A stretch of 7,910 nt of DNA from Propionibacteriaceae bacterium UBA4569 (GCA_002387005.1 DGKN01000211.1:14460-22369), one strand, 5' to 3'; counted from the first letter of the stretch, positions 1 through 6,968 are shown. Numbers and translations: made by a program. Notes: generated by a model from the letters alone, not told the origin.

Positions 1-431
1 GGGAAGCTGTGCTCCCGGCCGGCCAGGCCGACTCGGCGCAGCAGGGCCTGCGCCTCCTGCTCGGCGGCCCCTTTGTCGCCTCGCTTCACCCGCACCGGGG
101 CGATGGTGATGTTGCCCAGCACGTCCAGATGCGGGAACAGGTTGAACTGCTGGAAAACCATCCCGATGTCGGAACGGGCACGGGCGAGCTCGTTTCCCTC
201 CTCCGGCAGCGGCTGGCCATCGATGGAGATCGTCCCGGACTGGACGGTCTCCAGCCGGTTGATGCAGCGACACAGGGTGGACTTGCCTGAACCGGAGGCG
301 CCGAGGAGGGTGACGACCTCACCCCGGCCAATGGTCAGGCTGACGTCGTCCAGCGCCTTGAACGTGCCGTAGTACTTGTCGACGTGGTCGACGACCACCA
401 GCGGCTCGGCTGCGGTTGGCTCCTGGGACAT
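1..431 (-). CDS. Polar amino acid ABC transporter ATP-binding protein (GlnQ/GluA-like), C-terminal part outside window
   Basis: This is the ATPase subunit of an ABC importer, very probably for glutamate, glutamine or another polar amino acid; it would power uptake at the inner face of the membrane. The 143 visible residues begin at an ATG at 431-429. They show the A-loop region YYGTFKAL (20-27), a perfect Walker A GASGSGKST (44-52) and the Q-loop block VFQQFNLFPHL (92-102). The QQFNLFPH wording is characteristic of the polar amino acid family. The signature motif, Walker B and H-loop lie beyond the window edge; the family is usually about 240-260 residues, so roughly 100 are missing. The permease and binding-protein genes are not visible. 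The gene follows the S9 peptidase on the same strand after a 78-bp gap that holds its own candidate promoter and operator, so it is probably a separate unit. The substrate is inferred from family resemblance only. Confidence 0.92.
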   Translation of the reverse strand, partial: MSQEPTAAEPLVVVDHVDKYYGTFKALDDVSLTIGRGEVVTLLGASGSGKSTLCRCINRLETVQSGTISIDGQPLPEEGNELARARSDIGMVFQQFNLFPHLDVLGNITIAPVRVKRGDKGAAEQEAQALLRRVGLAGREHSF

Positions 432-438
432 GACCCTC

Positions 439-444
439 AGTATC
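439..444 (-). promoter_or_regulatory. Candidate -10 box for the ABC transporter gene
   Basis: On the minus strand GATACT lies 7 nt before the ATG at 431, matching TATACT or TANNNT in all but the first base. This spacing would place the transcript start at or one base before the start codon, as in actinobacterial leaderless genes. A GAGGG at 438-434 is only 2 nt from the ATG, too close for a normal Shine-Dalgarno, and a GGAG at 447-444 is 12 nt away. I see no convincing -35 box. This is a weak call based on spacing and sequence alone. Confidence 0.3.
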
Positions 445-481
445 TCCGGCGATTCCGGACCAGCAGGCGACGTCCACGGCA

Positions 482-497
482 GTAACGTGCTTGTTAC
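482..497. promoter_or_regulatory. GTAAC-n6-GTTAC dyad, candidate operator (GlnR-like spacing)
   Basis: Perfect 5-bp arms GTAAC and GTTAC are separated by 6 bp, so the element reads the same on both strands. It also fits the GNNAC-n6-GNNAC (AC-n9-AC) arrangement described for GlnR boxes of actinomycetes. It is centred about 58 bp upstream of the ABC transporter start codon, a plausible activator position if the mRNA is leaderless. The stem is short and has no T-tract, so it is unlikely to be an intrinsic terminator for the peptidase gene that ends at 510. The assignment to GlnR is inference; another dimeric regulator could equally use this dyad. Confidence 0.4.
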
Positions 498-509
498 ACG
501 CCCCCCAGC

Positions 510-2432
510 TCAGCGCAGGCTGGCCAGCACCTCGTCACGCACCATCCGAGCGAGCCGGAACCGGTTGGCCGGGGTCACGATCTCGTGGCCCTCCCCGTCC
601 AGCAGCACGCATCGCGCCCGGCCCCCGGCCGCGAGAACCGCCTCAGCCATCTGCGTCGATTCGGTCGGCGGGACGTTGGTGTCGTTGGCTCCGTGCACCA
701 GCAGCAGCGACCCCTCCACCCGCTCCGCCCGACCCAACGGGGAGAAGCGCTCCAGCAGCTCCGCCTCGTCGTGCGGGTCTCCGTACTTTGGCACGGCGGC
801 GCGCGCGATCCATGGCTCGGTGGTGCGGAAGAAGGTATGCAGGCTGCTCATCCCGGACACGGCGATGCCACAGGCCGCAATGCCCGGGTTGAAGGCCATC
901 GTCGCCATGGTCAGATAGCCCCCGTACGACCAGCCGGCCACGGCCACCCGACCGGGGGAGGCGATGCCCCGGGCAAGAAGGTGGTCGATGGTGTCGACCA
1001 CGTCACTGATGCTGGCCCCGCGCAGGCCGACGTCATCGGCGTGGGAGAACCGGCGTCCGAACCCGCCGGAGCCTCGGACATTGGGTGCGAAGACGGTGAT
1101 GCCCGCCTCCAGCAGCTCTGGGTACAGATGGGAGTATCCGGGCCTTTCTTGCCCCTCGGGGCCCCCGTGCAGGTGGACCAGCACGGGGGCGTCCGGCGCC
1201 GCTCCTGGCGCCCGGTACAGCCAGCCACTGAGCTCCAGACCGTCACCGGCCTGCCAGGTCTCCAGGCTCGGCATCACCGCCCGCGGGTCCGCCACCGGCT
1301 CGTCCACCGCCCGCCGCTCACCCGTGGCCAGGTCGAACAGCTCAACGGTGCGGTCCTGATCGGGTCTTTGGATGGTGAGCGCGAGCAGACGACCGTCACC
1401 CGACAGGCTCGGTTCGCCCGCCACGGTGGGACGCTCCCCGCCCTGACCGTCCCACAAGTCGATCGGCGGGTGGAGGCACAGCTCGTCCAGGTCGAGCACC
1501 TGCACCTCACTGCAGCCGCCGCGCACATTCCACAGCAACACGGCGCGTCGCGCGTCCGCGCTGGTCCGAAAGGTGTCCAGGTCGGCATCCGGACGTTCGG
1601 CGACCACCCGAACCCGAGTGCCCGCACCGTCCACGGTGCACAGCAGCAGTCGCTGGCGGTTCGCGCCCACGTCGCTTCGGAGCAGCACGGTGAGTTCGGG
1701 GGACTTCCCGTTCGGGCTCACCAGCGGCACCCGACCGCCGACGAAGTGTGGGCGTCGGTCTGCCACGATGGTGGCGATATCCGTCACCGACCCGGGGTCG
1801 GGCTCCAGCAGGGGCTCGTCCATCGGCCCCCAGACCAGCCGCAGCGAACGGTCACCGCGACCTCCGGTGCGCACGAGGCTGGCGCCCTGCCAGGAATCCA
1901 GCATCCGGCCACCCCAGCGCACGTCGGCCACGCTCACCTGCAAGGAGTAGGGGTCCACCAGCCGTGACTCCCCCAACCCGTCGGCGCGCTCAGCCGCCAG
2001 CATCGTCTGGATACCGGTCCACCCCACCAGCTCCGCGGCCTCGTCGCGGGAGTCGTCGACGCGCCACGCGTCCGGGTCGCGAGGATCGGTGGTGACCACC
2101 CAGACCTGCGGACGATCCTCGCCGTGCGGAAGCACCTGGCATGCCAGCCAGCGTCCGTCGGGTGAGTGCTCCACCCGGGTGATCGGTCCCTCGACCGGGA
2201 GCCTGACATAGCGCCAGGCGCTCACCCGCAGCCCCTCGAGAAAGCGCTGCACGGCGCGCGGATAGCCCCCGTCGTCGACGATGTGCGCGACGGCATGACC
2301 ATCGGGTGCCACCGACGCCCCATGGGTGGGCCGACCGGCCAGGTGGAAGGGCTCGGTCAGCACCTCGCGGGTCGGGTTCGCCTCCGGCGACGCGCCGCCG
2401 ATGCCCGCCTCCTGCCTGGTGGAGACGCTCAC
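510..2432 (-). CDS. S9 family serine peptidase (prolyl oligopeptidase / acylaminoacyl-peptidase-like)
   Basis: A two-domain S9 peptidase that would cleave short peptides in the cytosol. Residues about 1-395 form a divergent beta-propeller-like region with repeated blocks such as SPDGRWLACQV and LSGDGRLLALTI. Residues about 396-640 are the alpha/beta hydrolase: HGGPEG (422-427), NVRGSGGFG, nucleophile elbow GWSYGG with Ser502, HGANDTNVP with Asp584 and GEGHE with His616. The catalytic triad is therefore complete. No signal peptide or membrane segment is visible. I chose the GTG at 2432 because it overlaps the preceding gene's TGA as GTGA, a 4-bp coupling overlap, giving 640 aa. An in-frame GTG at 2471 (653 aa, 43-bp overlap) is possible; neither has a strong Shine-Dalgarno. 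Position as last gene of a ligase-amidotransferase operon suggests it hydrolyses that operon's peptide product, matching the place of the M42 peptidase in NAGGN clusters. The substrate is unknown; S9C acylaminoacyl-peptidase activity is an inference. Confidence 0.92.
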   Translation of the reverse strand: MSVSTRQEAGIGGASPEANPTREVLTEPFHLAGRPTHGASVAPDGHAVAHIVDDGGYPRAVQRFLEGLRVSAWRYVRLPVEGPITRVEHSPDGRWLACQVLPHGEDRPQVWVVTTDPRDPDAWRVDDSRDEAAELVGWTGIQTMLAAERADGLGESRLVDPYSLQVSVADVRWGGRMLDSWQGASLVRTGGRGDRSLRLVWGPMDEPLLEPDPGSVTDIATIVADRRPHFVGGRVPLVSPNGKSPELTVLLRSDVGANRQRLLLCTVDGAGTRVRVVAERPDADLDTFRTSADARRAVLLWNVRGGCSEVQVLDLDELCLHPPIDLWDGQGGERPTVAGEPSLSGDGRLLALTIQRPDQDRTVELFDLATGERRAVDEPVADPRAVMPSLETWQAGDGLELSGWLYRAPGAAPDAPVLVHLHGGPEGQERPGYSHLYPELLEAGITVFAPNVRGSGGFGRRFSHADDVGLRGASISDVVDTIDHLLARGIASPGRVAVAGWSYGGYLTMATMAFNPGIAACGIAVSGMSSLHTFFRTTEPWIARAAVPKYGDPHDEAELLERFSPLGRAERVEGSLLLVHGANDTNVPPTESTQMAEAVLAAGGRARCVLLDGEGHEIVTPANRFRLARMVRDEVLASLR

Positions 2433-4204
2433 AAGGTCTGGAGCCACATCTCCAAGAGTGCCACCTGCCACAGCTCATTCGAGCCCAGTGTCGGCCGGGT
2501 GGTGTTCGGGTCGGCCAGCAATGACTCAATGGGACCCGGCTCGAACAGACCCCTGTCGCGCGCCGTCTGGGAGCCCAGGGCGTCGTGGACCAGGTCGAGC
2601 ACCTCGCCCTCAAGGTGGCGGATGCCGGGCACCGGGAAGTAGCCCTTCGTGCGGTCGATGACCTCGTGCGGCACGATCCGGCGTCCCGCCTCCTTCAGCA
2701 CGCCCTTGCCGCCCCCGGCCAGCTTCAGCTCCGGCGGACAAGCCGCGGCCAGCTCGACGAACTCATGGTCGAGGAAGGGCACGCGCGCCTCAAGCCCCCA
2801 GGCCATCGTCATGTTGTCGACGCGTTTGACCGGGTCGTCGACCAACATCACCTGGGTGTCCAGGCGCAGGGCCGCGTCCAGCGCGGTCTCGGCACCCCGG
2901 CGGCCCTGGTGCTCGCTGAGGAACGCGAAGGTGGGGTCGTGGTCGAGACGACGGTGGGGCTGGAGCAAGCGGTTCACCGCCTCGTGTGGGCGATCGACGA
3001 AGACGTCCCGATAGGCCGGCGAGACCTGGTCGCGCGGCACCGCCGCGAGCGGTGGGTACCAGTCGTAACCGGCAAGGATCTCGTCGGCACCCTGACCCGA
3101 CTGCACCACCTTGACGTGCTGGGCGACCTCCTGGGAAAGCAGGTAGAAGGCGACGCAGTCGTGGGAGACCATTGGCTCGGCCATTGCCTCGACGGTGGGC
3201 AAGACCGCCGGCAGCAACTTCTCGGTGCCGATGTGGATCTTGTGGTGGTTGGTGTCGAAGCGCTTGGCCACGATGTCGGAGTACTCGTACTCGTCTCCCG
3301 ACTCACCACCGGCCGAGTCGAAGCCGATGGAGAATGTGGCGAGCTCATGCTGACCCAGTTCAGCCAACAGGGCGACCACGAGGCTGGAGTCGAACCCGCC
3401 GGACAGCAGGACGCCGACCGGGACGTCTGCCACCATTCGTCGCTGCACCGCGGTGGACAGTGAGGTCATCAACGCCTCACCCCAGTCGCGCGCGTCCCAC
3501 CCCGCGTACTGCTCCTGTCGAGTGAGGCAGGGCTCCCAGTAGAGCTGATCGGTGCTGCGGCCGTCGGGCTGGACGACGCGCACCGTGGCGGGCGGCAGCT
3601 TGCGGATGCCCTGCAGCATGGTTCGCGGAGCGGGCACCACCGAGTGGAAGCTCAGGTAGTGGTGCAGCGCCACCAGGTCAATGGAACGATCCACGTCACC
3701 GGCGGCCACGAGGGCCCGTAGTGACGAGGCGAACCGCAGGCGGCTGGCGGTCTGGGAGTAGTAGAGCGGCTTGATCCCCAGCCGGTCGCGCCCCAGGGTG
3801 ACCACGCCCGTGTCCAGCTCGACGACGGCGAAGGCGAACATGCCGACGAAATGCTCCACACAATCGGCCCCCCAACAGTGGTGCGCCTTGAGGACAACCT
3901 CGGTGTCAGAGCCGGAGAAGAAGCGGTAGCCCTGGCCCTCCAGCTCGGCGCGCAGTTCCCGATAGTTGTAGATACACCCGTTGAACACCACCGCGCGGGC
4001 CAGCTCGGTGTCGGTCATCGGCTGTGATCCGCGCACCGATAGGTCGATGATCGACAGACGCCGGTGCCCCAAGGCCACCGCGTCATGCGACCAGATGCCG
4101 CCAGCATCCGGGCCACGCCGGATCATCTGCGCGTTCATGGCCGCGATCGCCGCGACATCAGCCGTCCGTCCGTCGAACCGGACCTCGCCACAGATTCCGC
4201 ACAT
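2429..4204 (-). CDS. Asparagine synthetase-like glutamine amidotransferase, NAGGN amidotransferase subfamily
   Basis: A class II glutamine-dependent amidotransferase that should activate a carboxylate with ATP and amidate it with ammonia from glutamine. The start is certain because the N-terminal nucleophile Cys2 (MCGICGE) must be exposed. The glutaminase domain shows GHRRLSI (46-52), FNGCIYNY (74-81) and SGSDTEV (97-103). The synthetase domain carries the PP-loop SGGFDSS (268-274), SGQGADEILAGY (369-380) and the block around NMTMAWGLEARVPFLDH (464-480). From memory, the YDWYPP after the ADE motif, the GGGKGVLKEA...KGYFPVPG stretch and the C-terminal ELWQVALLEMWLQ match the family of N-acetylglutaminylglutamine amidotransferase (TIGR03104; ggnA/asnO) better than housekeeping AsnB. 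At 591 aa it is full length. Its ATG overlaps the upstream TGA by one base (TGATG) and the peptidase start by 4 bp. Since the partner ligase here is not the NAGGN synthetase, the amidated substrate is probably a different small peptide. Confidence 0.93.
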   Translation of the reverse strand: MCGICGEVRFDGRTADVAAIAAMNAQMIRRGPDAGGIWSHDAVALGHRRLSIIDLSVRGSQPMTDTELARAVVFNGCIYNYRELRAELEGQGYRFFSGSDTEVVLKAHHCWGADCVEHFVGMFAFAVVELDTGVVTLGRDRLGIKPLYYSQTASRLRFASSLRALVAAGDVDRSIDLVALHHYLSFHSVVPAPRTMLQGIRKLPPATVRVVQPDGRSTDQLYWEPCLTRQEQYAGWDARDWGEALMTSLSTAVQRRMVADVPVGVLLSGGFDSSLVVALLAELGQHELATFSIGFDSAGGESGDEYEYSDIVAKRFDTNHHKIHIGTEKLLPAVLPTVEAMAEPMVSHDCVAFYLLSQEVAQHVKVVQSGQGADEILAGYDWYPPLAAVPRDQVSPAYRDVFVDRPHEAVNRLLQPHRRLDHDPTFAFLSEHQGRRGAETALDAALRLDTQVMLVDDPVKRVDNMTMAWGLEARVPFLDHEFVELAAACPPELKLAGGGKGVLKEAGRRIVPHEVIDRTKGYFPVPGIRHLEGEVLDLVHDALGSQTARDRGLFEPGPIESLLADPNTTRPTLGSNELWQVALLEMWLQTL

Positions 4205-6888
4205 CAGTTCGCTCCTTGCTCGCGGGTGCTGCCGCCGGGGGCCGGAGGCGGGTACTGCTCATCATCGGCCAGGATCCAGGTGTCCTTGCTGCCCCCACCC
4301 GCAGAGGAGTTGACGATCTTGTTCCCGGGGGGACCGACGCGGGTGAGTGCCGCCGGCATGGTGATGGCCTCGGTCGTGGCGCCACGCTCGCGCAGGTGCA
4401 CGAAGACGCGCAGGTCGACGTGTCTGGGACGCAGGTAGGCTCCGTCAAAGGTGGGGTGGGTGGAAAGGTTCACCACCTCTTGGGCAATGTAGCGCTCCGG
4501 GTTGGCCATGATCTCGTGACGACGCTGCTGCACCTGCTCGTCGCTGGCATCCGGGCCGATCAGCACGCCCATGCCGCCGAAGCCGTCGATGGGCTTCGTG
4601 ACCAGATCGCCCAGCCGGGAAAGCACCTCCTCGCACTGGTCGCGTTCTGCGCACAGCCAGGTGGGGACTTGTTCCATGATGGGCTCTTCGCCCAAGTAGT
4701 AGCGCACCATCTGGGGCACGAAGCAGTAGATGGCCTTGTCATCGGCGACGCCATTGCCCAAGGCGTTGGCCAGCCGCAACCGGTTGCGCAGGATGGCGTC
4801 GGTGAGCCCGGCCCGCAGCACCGTGCCGTCCCGCCCGGTCGAGGAGAGCAGCATGTCCTCGTCCATCCGGACATAGGCCACCCGGATGGGCACGGTCCGC
4901 TCGCCCACGCCGCGCACCAGGTGGCCGCCCTCCAACCACACCTGTTCCGGGGTGACGACCTGCACGCCCATCCCCCGGGCCAGTCCGGCGTGCTCAGGCC
5001 ACGCCGAGTCGGAGGGGCCGGAAGAGAGCAGCACGATCTCCTCCAGGTCAGCTACCCCGCCGGGCGCCGCGGCCGCCAGGGTCTCCAGCAGCAGGCCGGG
5101 CACCTCGCGGGAGTCCAGCAGCGCCGGAGGTGCCAGCTCGGGCATCAGTTTTCGCATCAGGTAGCGGTTGCTCATCGCATAGCCAACTCCGGAGGGAACG
5201 CGCAGGTTGTCCTCCAGAACCTGCCAGTGGCCCGGCCCCGAGCTCACGAGGTCAAGACCGCTGACATGGGCTCGGACGGTGTTGGGCGCCACCCGTCCGG
5301 TCGACCGGTAGCCGGGTGCGCGATCGAGCACCTCGTCGGGGATGATTCCGTCGTGGACGATCGACCGCGGGCCGTAGACGTCGCGCAGGAAGAGGTCCAG
5401 TGCCTTCGCTCGCTGCTCACACCCGGCCGAGATGTGGGCCCAGTCCTTCGCGGTCACGATGCGCGGCGCCAGATCGAGCGGGAAGATCTGCGGCTCGTCG
5501 CGGCCGGTGACCTTGAAGGTCACCCCATCGGCGCGCTCGAGCTGCACCACTGCCTGGTCCCGAGAGCGCAAACCCTTCGCGCCAAGCGCGACCAGAGCAG
5601 CGATGGGGTCGCGGTAGGGCGGGCGCGGCTTCCCCTGGCTGAGGGCTTCGTCGTAGCCGGCCCAGGGGTACTCGGTCAGGAGTTCGTCTCCGCTGGCTGG
5701 GGCCGGCTCGGCGACACCGTGCGCGGTCTCGGCGGCGAGAAGGTCGACGACGTCGGTCAGACGCCCCCGCCGCCGCAGGGCCCGTCGCTGTCTGGCGGCC
5801 GAGCTTCCCACCAGCAGTGCGCAGGTGGCCAAGTGGTCGATCACCTCCCAGTCGCCGTTGGCCTCCAACCAGGGTTTGAGGGAGTCCACCAGCCGACGCA
5901 CCACCTCGGAGGCCGGTCGGGCCTGACCATCAGCTCGGACATCAACCAGGTCGTCCTCCAGCCCAGAGCGAGCGGCCCGCCAGACCGCGGCGCGGCCGAG
6001 TACCGCCGGCAGCTCCAGTGCAGGTTCACCCGCTCGATGCGCGGCCAGCTCCCGTTCCACCAGGGCGCGGTAGAGCCCGGCGACCAGCAGGATCGTGTCC
6101 ACATCGGGGCACGAATCACAGATTCGCAGCTCGAGGGTGGGCACGTGACGCGAGACGCGGACGTCGAAATACATCATCCCCGGGTCGCTGATCACCCCGG
6201 TGGCGAGGAGCTGGTCGGTCAGTCGGTCGAGGTCGGCCGCCGAAGACGTCCCACTGGTGAGGCCGGTGGTTGGCCACCGCGACCACACCAGGGTGCGGAC
6301 GCTGGAATACCCGGTGTCCACTCCATCGGCCCAGAAGGGTGAGCTCGTGGAAAGGGCCAGCAGGGTGGGCAGCTCGGGGCCGATGCGCTGTGCGACGGCC
6401 GCAGCCTCATCCCGGTCGGATATCTCCACATGGATCTGTGTTCCACAGATCAGCTGTTCACGGGCCAGCAACTGGTAGTCCGCCAGCATCCGGCGATACC
6501 GGGCGGTGGAGGTGATCGGCAGCTCGGAGGGAAGCGCCAAGGGCACGGTGCCAGCCGCGACGATGTCGGCCCCGACCTCCCGAGCAGCTCTGCTCAACAC
6601 CTTCCGGTGGTGGCGCAACTCCTTGCCCAGGTCGCTCAGGTTCGAGACCACCGCGGAGTTCACCTCGATCACGCACTGCTGCATCTCGGCCACGTAATGT
6701 CCCTGCGCCCCCAACCACTCCAGCAGCTCGGGCGCACGGGGTGCGAGCCGGCGAGTGGTCTGGTCGACGAGGTGGAACTCCTCCTCGACGCCAAGATGGC
6801 GGGGTTTTCCAACGGAGTCGCGCCCGTCGTGGTTGACGAGGTGGGAGTTCCCGGCGCCGCCGCCTGTCGGATTCAGGTCGATCTGCAT
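4204..6888 (-). CDS. Fusion of GCS2/YbdK-type carboxylate-amine ligase and circularly permuted type 2 ATP-grasp protein
   Basis: An 894-aa cytosolic protein with two ligase modules, each belonging to a family that joins a carboxylate to an amine with ATP. Residues about 30-360 are a GCS2-type (glutamate-cysteine ligase-like) domain: GVEEEF (33-38), CGTQIHVEI (148-156) and LELRICD (252-258). Residues about 400-880 are a complete circularly permuted type 2 ATP-grasp module: DLAPRIVTAKDW (472-483), DLFLRDVYGP (498-507), VLEDNLRVPSG (557-567), TKPIDGFGGMGVLIGP (764-779), RPRHVDLRVFV (820-830) and SSAGGGSKDTWIL (861-873). The two halves are joined by an Ala/Pro-containing linker near 391-402, which supports a genuine fusion with no frameshift. 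The ATG at 6888 has no Shine-Dalgarno but sits correctly behind a -10 box, suggesting leaderless translation. It is first in an operon with an amidotransferase and a peptidase, so it probably builds the peptide that is then amidated. The substrates are unknown. The usual first His of the G-x-H-x-H-V block appears to be Gln151. Confidence 0.93.
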   Translation of the reverse strand: MQIDLNPTGGGAGNSHLVNHDGRDSVGKPRHLGVEEEFHLVDQTTRRLAPRAPELLEWLGAQGHYVAEMQQCVIEVNSAVVSNLSDLGKELRHHRKVLSRAAREVGADIVAAGTVPLALPSELPITSTARYRRMLADYQLLAREQLICGTQIHVEISDRDEAAAVAQRIGPELPTLLALSTSSPFWADGVDTGYSSVRTLVWSRWPTTGLTSGTSSAADLDRLTDQLLATGVISDPGMMYFDVRVSRHVPTLELRICDSCPDVDTILLVAGLYRALVERELAAHRAGEPALELPAVLGRAAVWRAARSGLEDDLVDVRADGQARPASEVVRRLVDSLKPWLEANGDWEVIDHLATCALLVGSSAARQRRALRRRGRLTDVVDLLAAETAHGVAEPAPASGDELLTEYPWAGYDEALSQGKPRPPYRDPIAALVALGAKGLRSRDQAVVQLERADGVTFKVTGRDEPQIFPLDLAPRIVTAKDWAHISAGCEQRAKALDLFLRDVYGPRSIVHDGIIPDEVLDRAPGYRSTGRVAPNTVRAHVSGLDLVSSGPGHWQVLEDNLRVPSGVGYAMSNRYLMRKLMPELAPPALLDSREVPGLLLETLAAAAPGGVADLEEIVLLSSGPSDSAWPEHAGLARGMGVQVVTPEQVWLEGGHLVRGVGERTVPIRVAYVRMDEDMLLSSTGRDGTVLRAGLTDAILRNRLRLANALGNGVADDKAIYCFVPQMVRYYLGEEPIMEQVPTWLCAERDQCEEVLSRLGDLVTKPIDGFGGMGVLIGPDASDEQVQQRRHEIMANPERYIAQEVVNLSTHPTFDGAYLRPRHVDLRVFVHLRERGATTEAITMPAALTRVGPPGNKIVNSSAGGGSKDTWILADDEQYPPPAPGGSTREQGAN
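4212..4217 (-). promoter_or_regulatory. Strong Shine-Dalgarno (AAGGAG) of the amidotransferase gene
   Basis: AAGGAG lies inside the last codons of the ligase gene, 7 nt before the amidotransferase ATG at 4204. It is the only near-consensus ribosome binding site in the window. The amidotransferase can thus recruit ribosomes itself besides being coupled through the TGATG junction, in contrast to the gene starts at 2432, 6888 and 7649. Confidence 0.75.
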
Positions 6889-6894
6889 GCATCA

Positions 6895-6900
6895 ACGGTA
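6895..6900 (-). promoter_or_regulatory. Candidate -10 box (TACCGT) for leaderless ligase operon transcript
   Basis: TACCGT fits the actinobacterial TANNNT -10 pattern. It is followed by exactly 6 nt before the ATG at 6888, so transcription would start on the A of the start codon. The absence of any purine-rich Shine-Dalgarno before this ATG supports leaderless expression. No clear -35 hexamer is visible 16-19 nt upstream, which would fit an activator-dependent promoter. Confidence 0.42.
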
Positions 6901-6921
6901 GGAAGGCGACCTCGCGCTCAC

Positions 6922-6948
6922 GTTTCGACCATGTTGCAAGGATGAAAC
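6922..6948. promoter_or_regulatory. Candidate operator: three pentamers at 11-bp spacing upstream of the ligase operon
   Basis: On the minus strand the sequence reads GTTTC-n6-GCAAC-n6-GAAAC. The last two pentamers match the GNNAC-n6-GNNAC (AC-n9-AC) layout of actinobacterial GlnR boxes, and the first is the reverse complement of the third. An overlapping inverted repeat at 6931-6950 has ATGTT/AACAT outer arms plus an inner CA/TG pair. Relative to a leaderless start at 6888 the block covers about -34 to -60, where an activator would sit. I see no intrinsic terminator for mtnN in this gap, only a 3-bp CCC/GGG stem just after its stop, so read-through from luxS-mtnN is possible. The identity of the regulator is inference. 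Confidence 0.38.
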
Positions 6949-6968
6949 ATCGTCCCAGCCGGGTCTGC

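Noticed and set aside
482..497. Intrinsic terminator after the S9 peptidase gene
   Set aside because: The stem has only 5 bp with two GC pairs and is not followed by a T-tract in either direction, so an operator is more likely.
585..1967. A 460-codon plus-strand open frame antisense to the S9 peptidase
   Set aside because: Low-complexity composition and no motifs; the minus strand encodes a complete catalytic triad.
2433..2471. Longer start for the S9 peptidase at the GTG at 2471
   Set aside because: It would need a 43-bp overlap and has no better ribosome site. The GTG at 2432 makes the standard 4-bp GTGA junction. The longer form is not excluded.
2585..3463. A 292-codon plus-strand open frame antisense to the amidotransferase
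   Set aside because: Shadow frame in codon register with the real gene; no recognisable protein family.
4216..6342. A 708-codon open frame on the plus strand antisense to the ligase fusion
   Set aside because: It is a mirror of the high GC third-position bias in the opposite gene. The translation is Gly/Arg/His/Gln-rich with no recognisable domain, while the minus-strand frame has family motifs throughout.
4204..6888. Standard N-acetylglutaminylglutamine synthetase
   Set aside because: No GNAT acetyltransferase domain is present; the N-terminus is GCS2-like and the C-terminus is a circularly permuted type 2 ATP-grasp fold.
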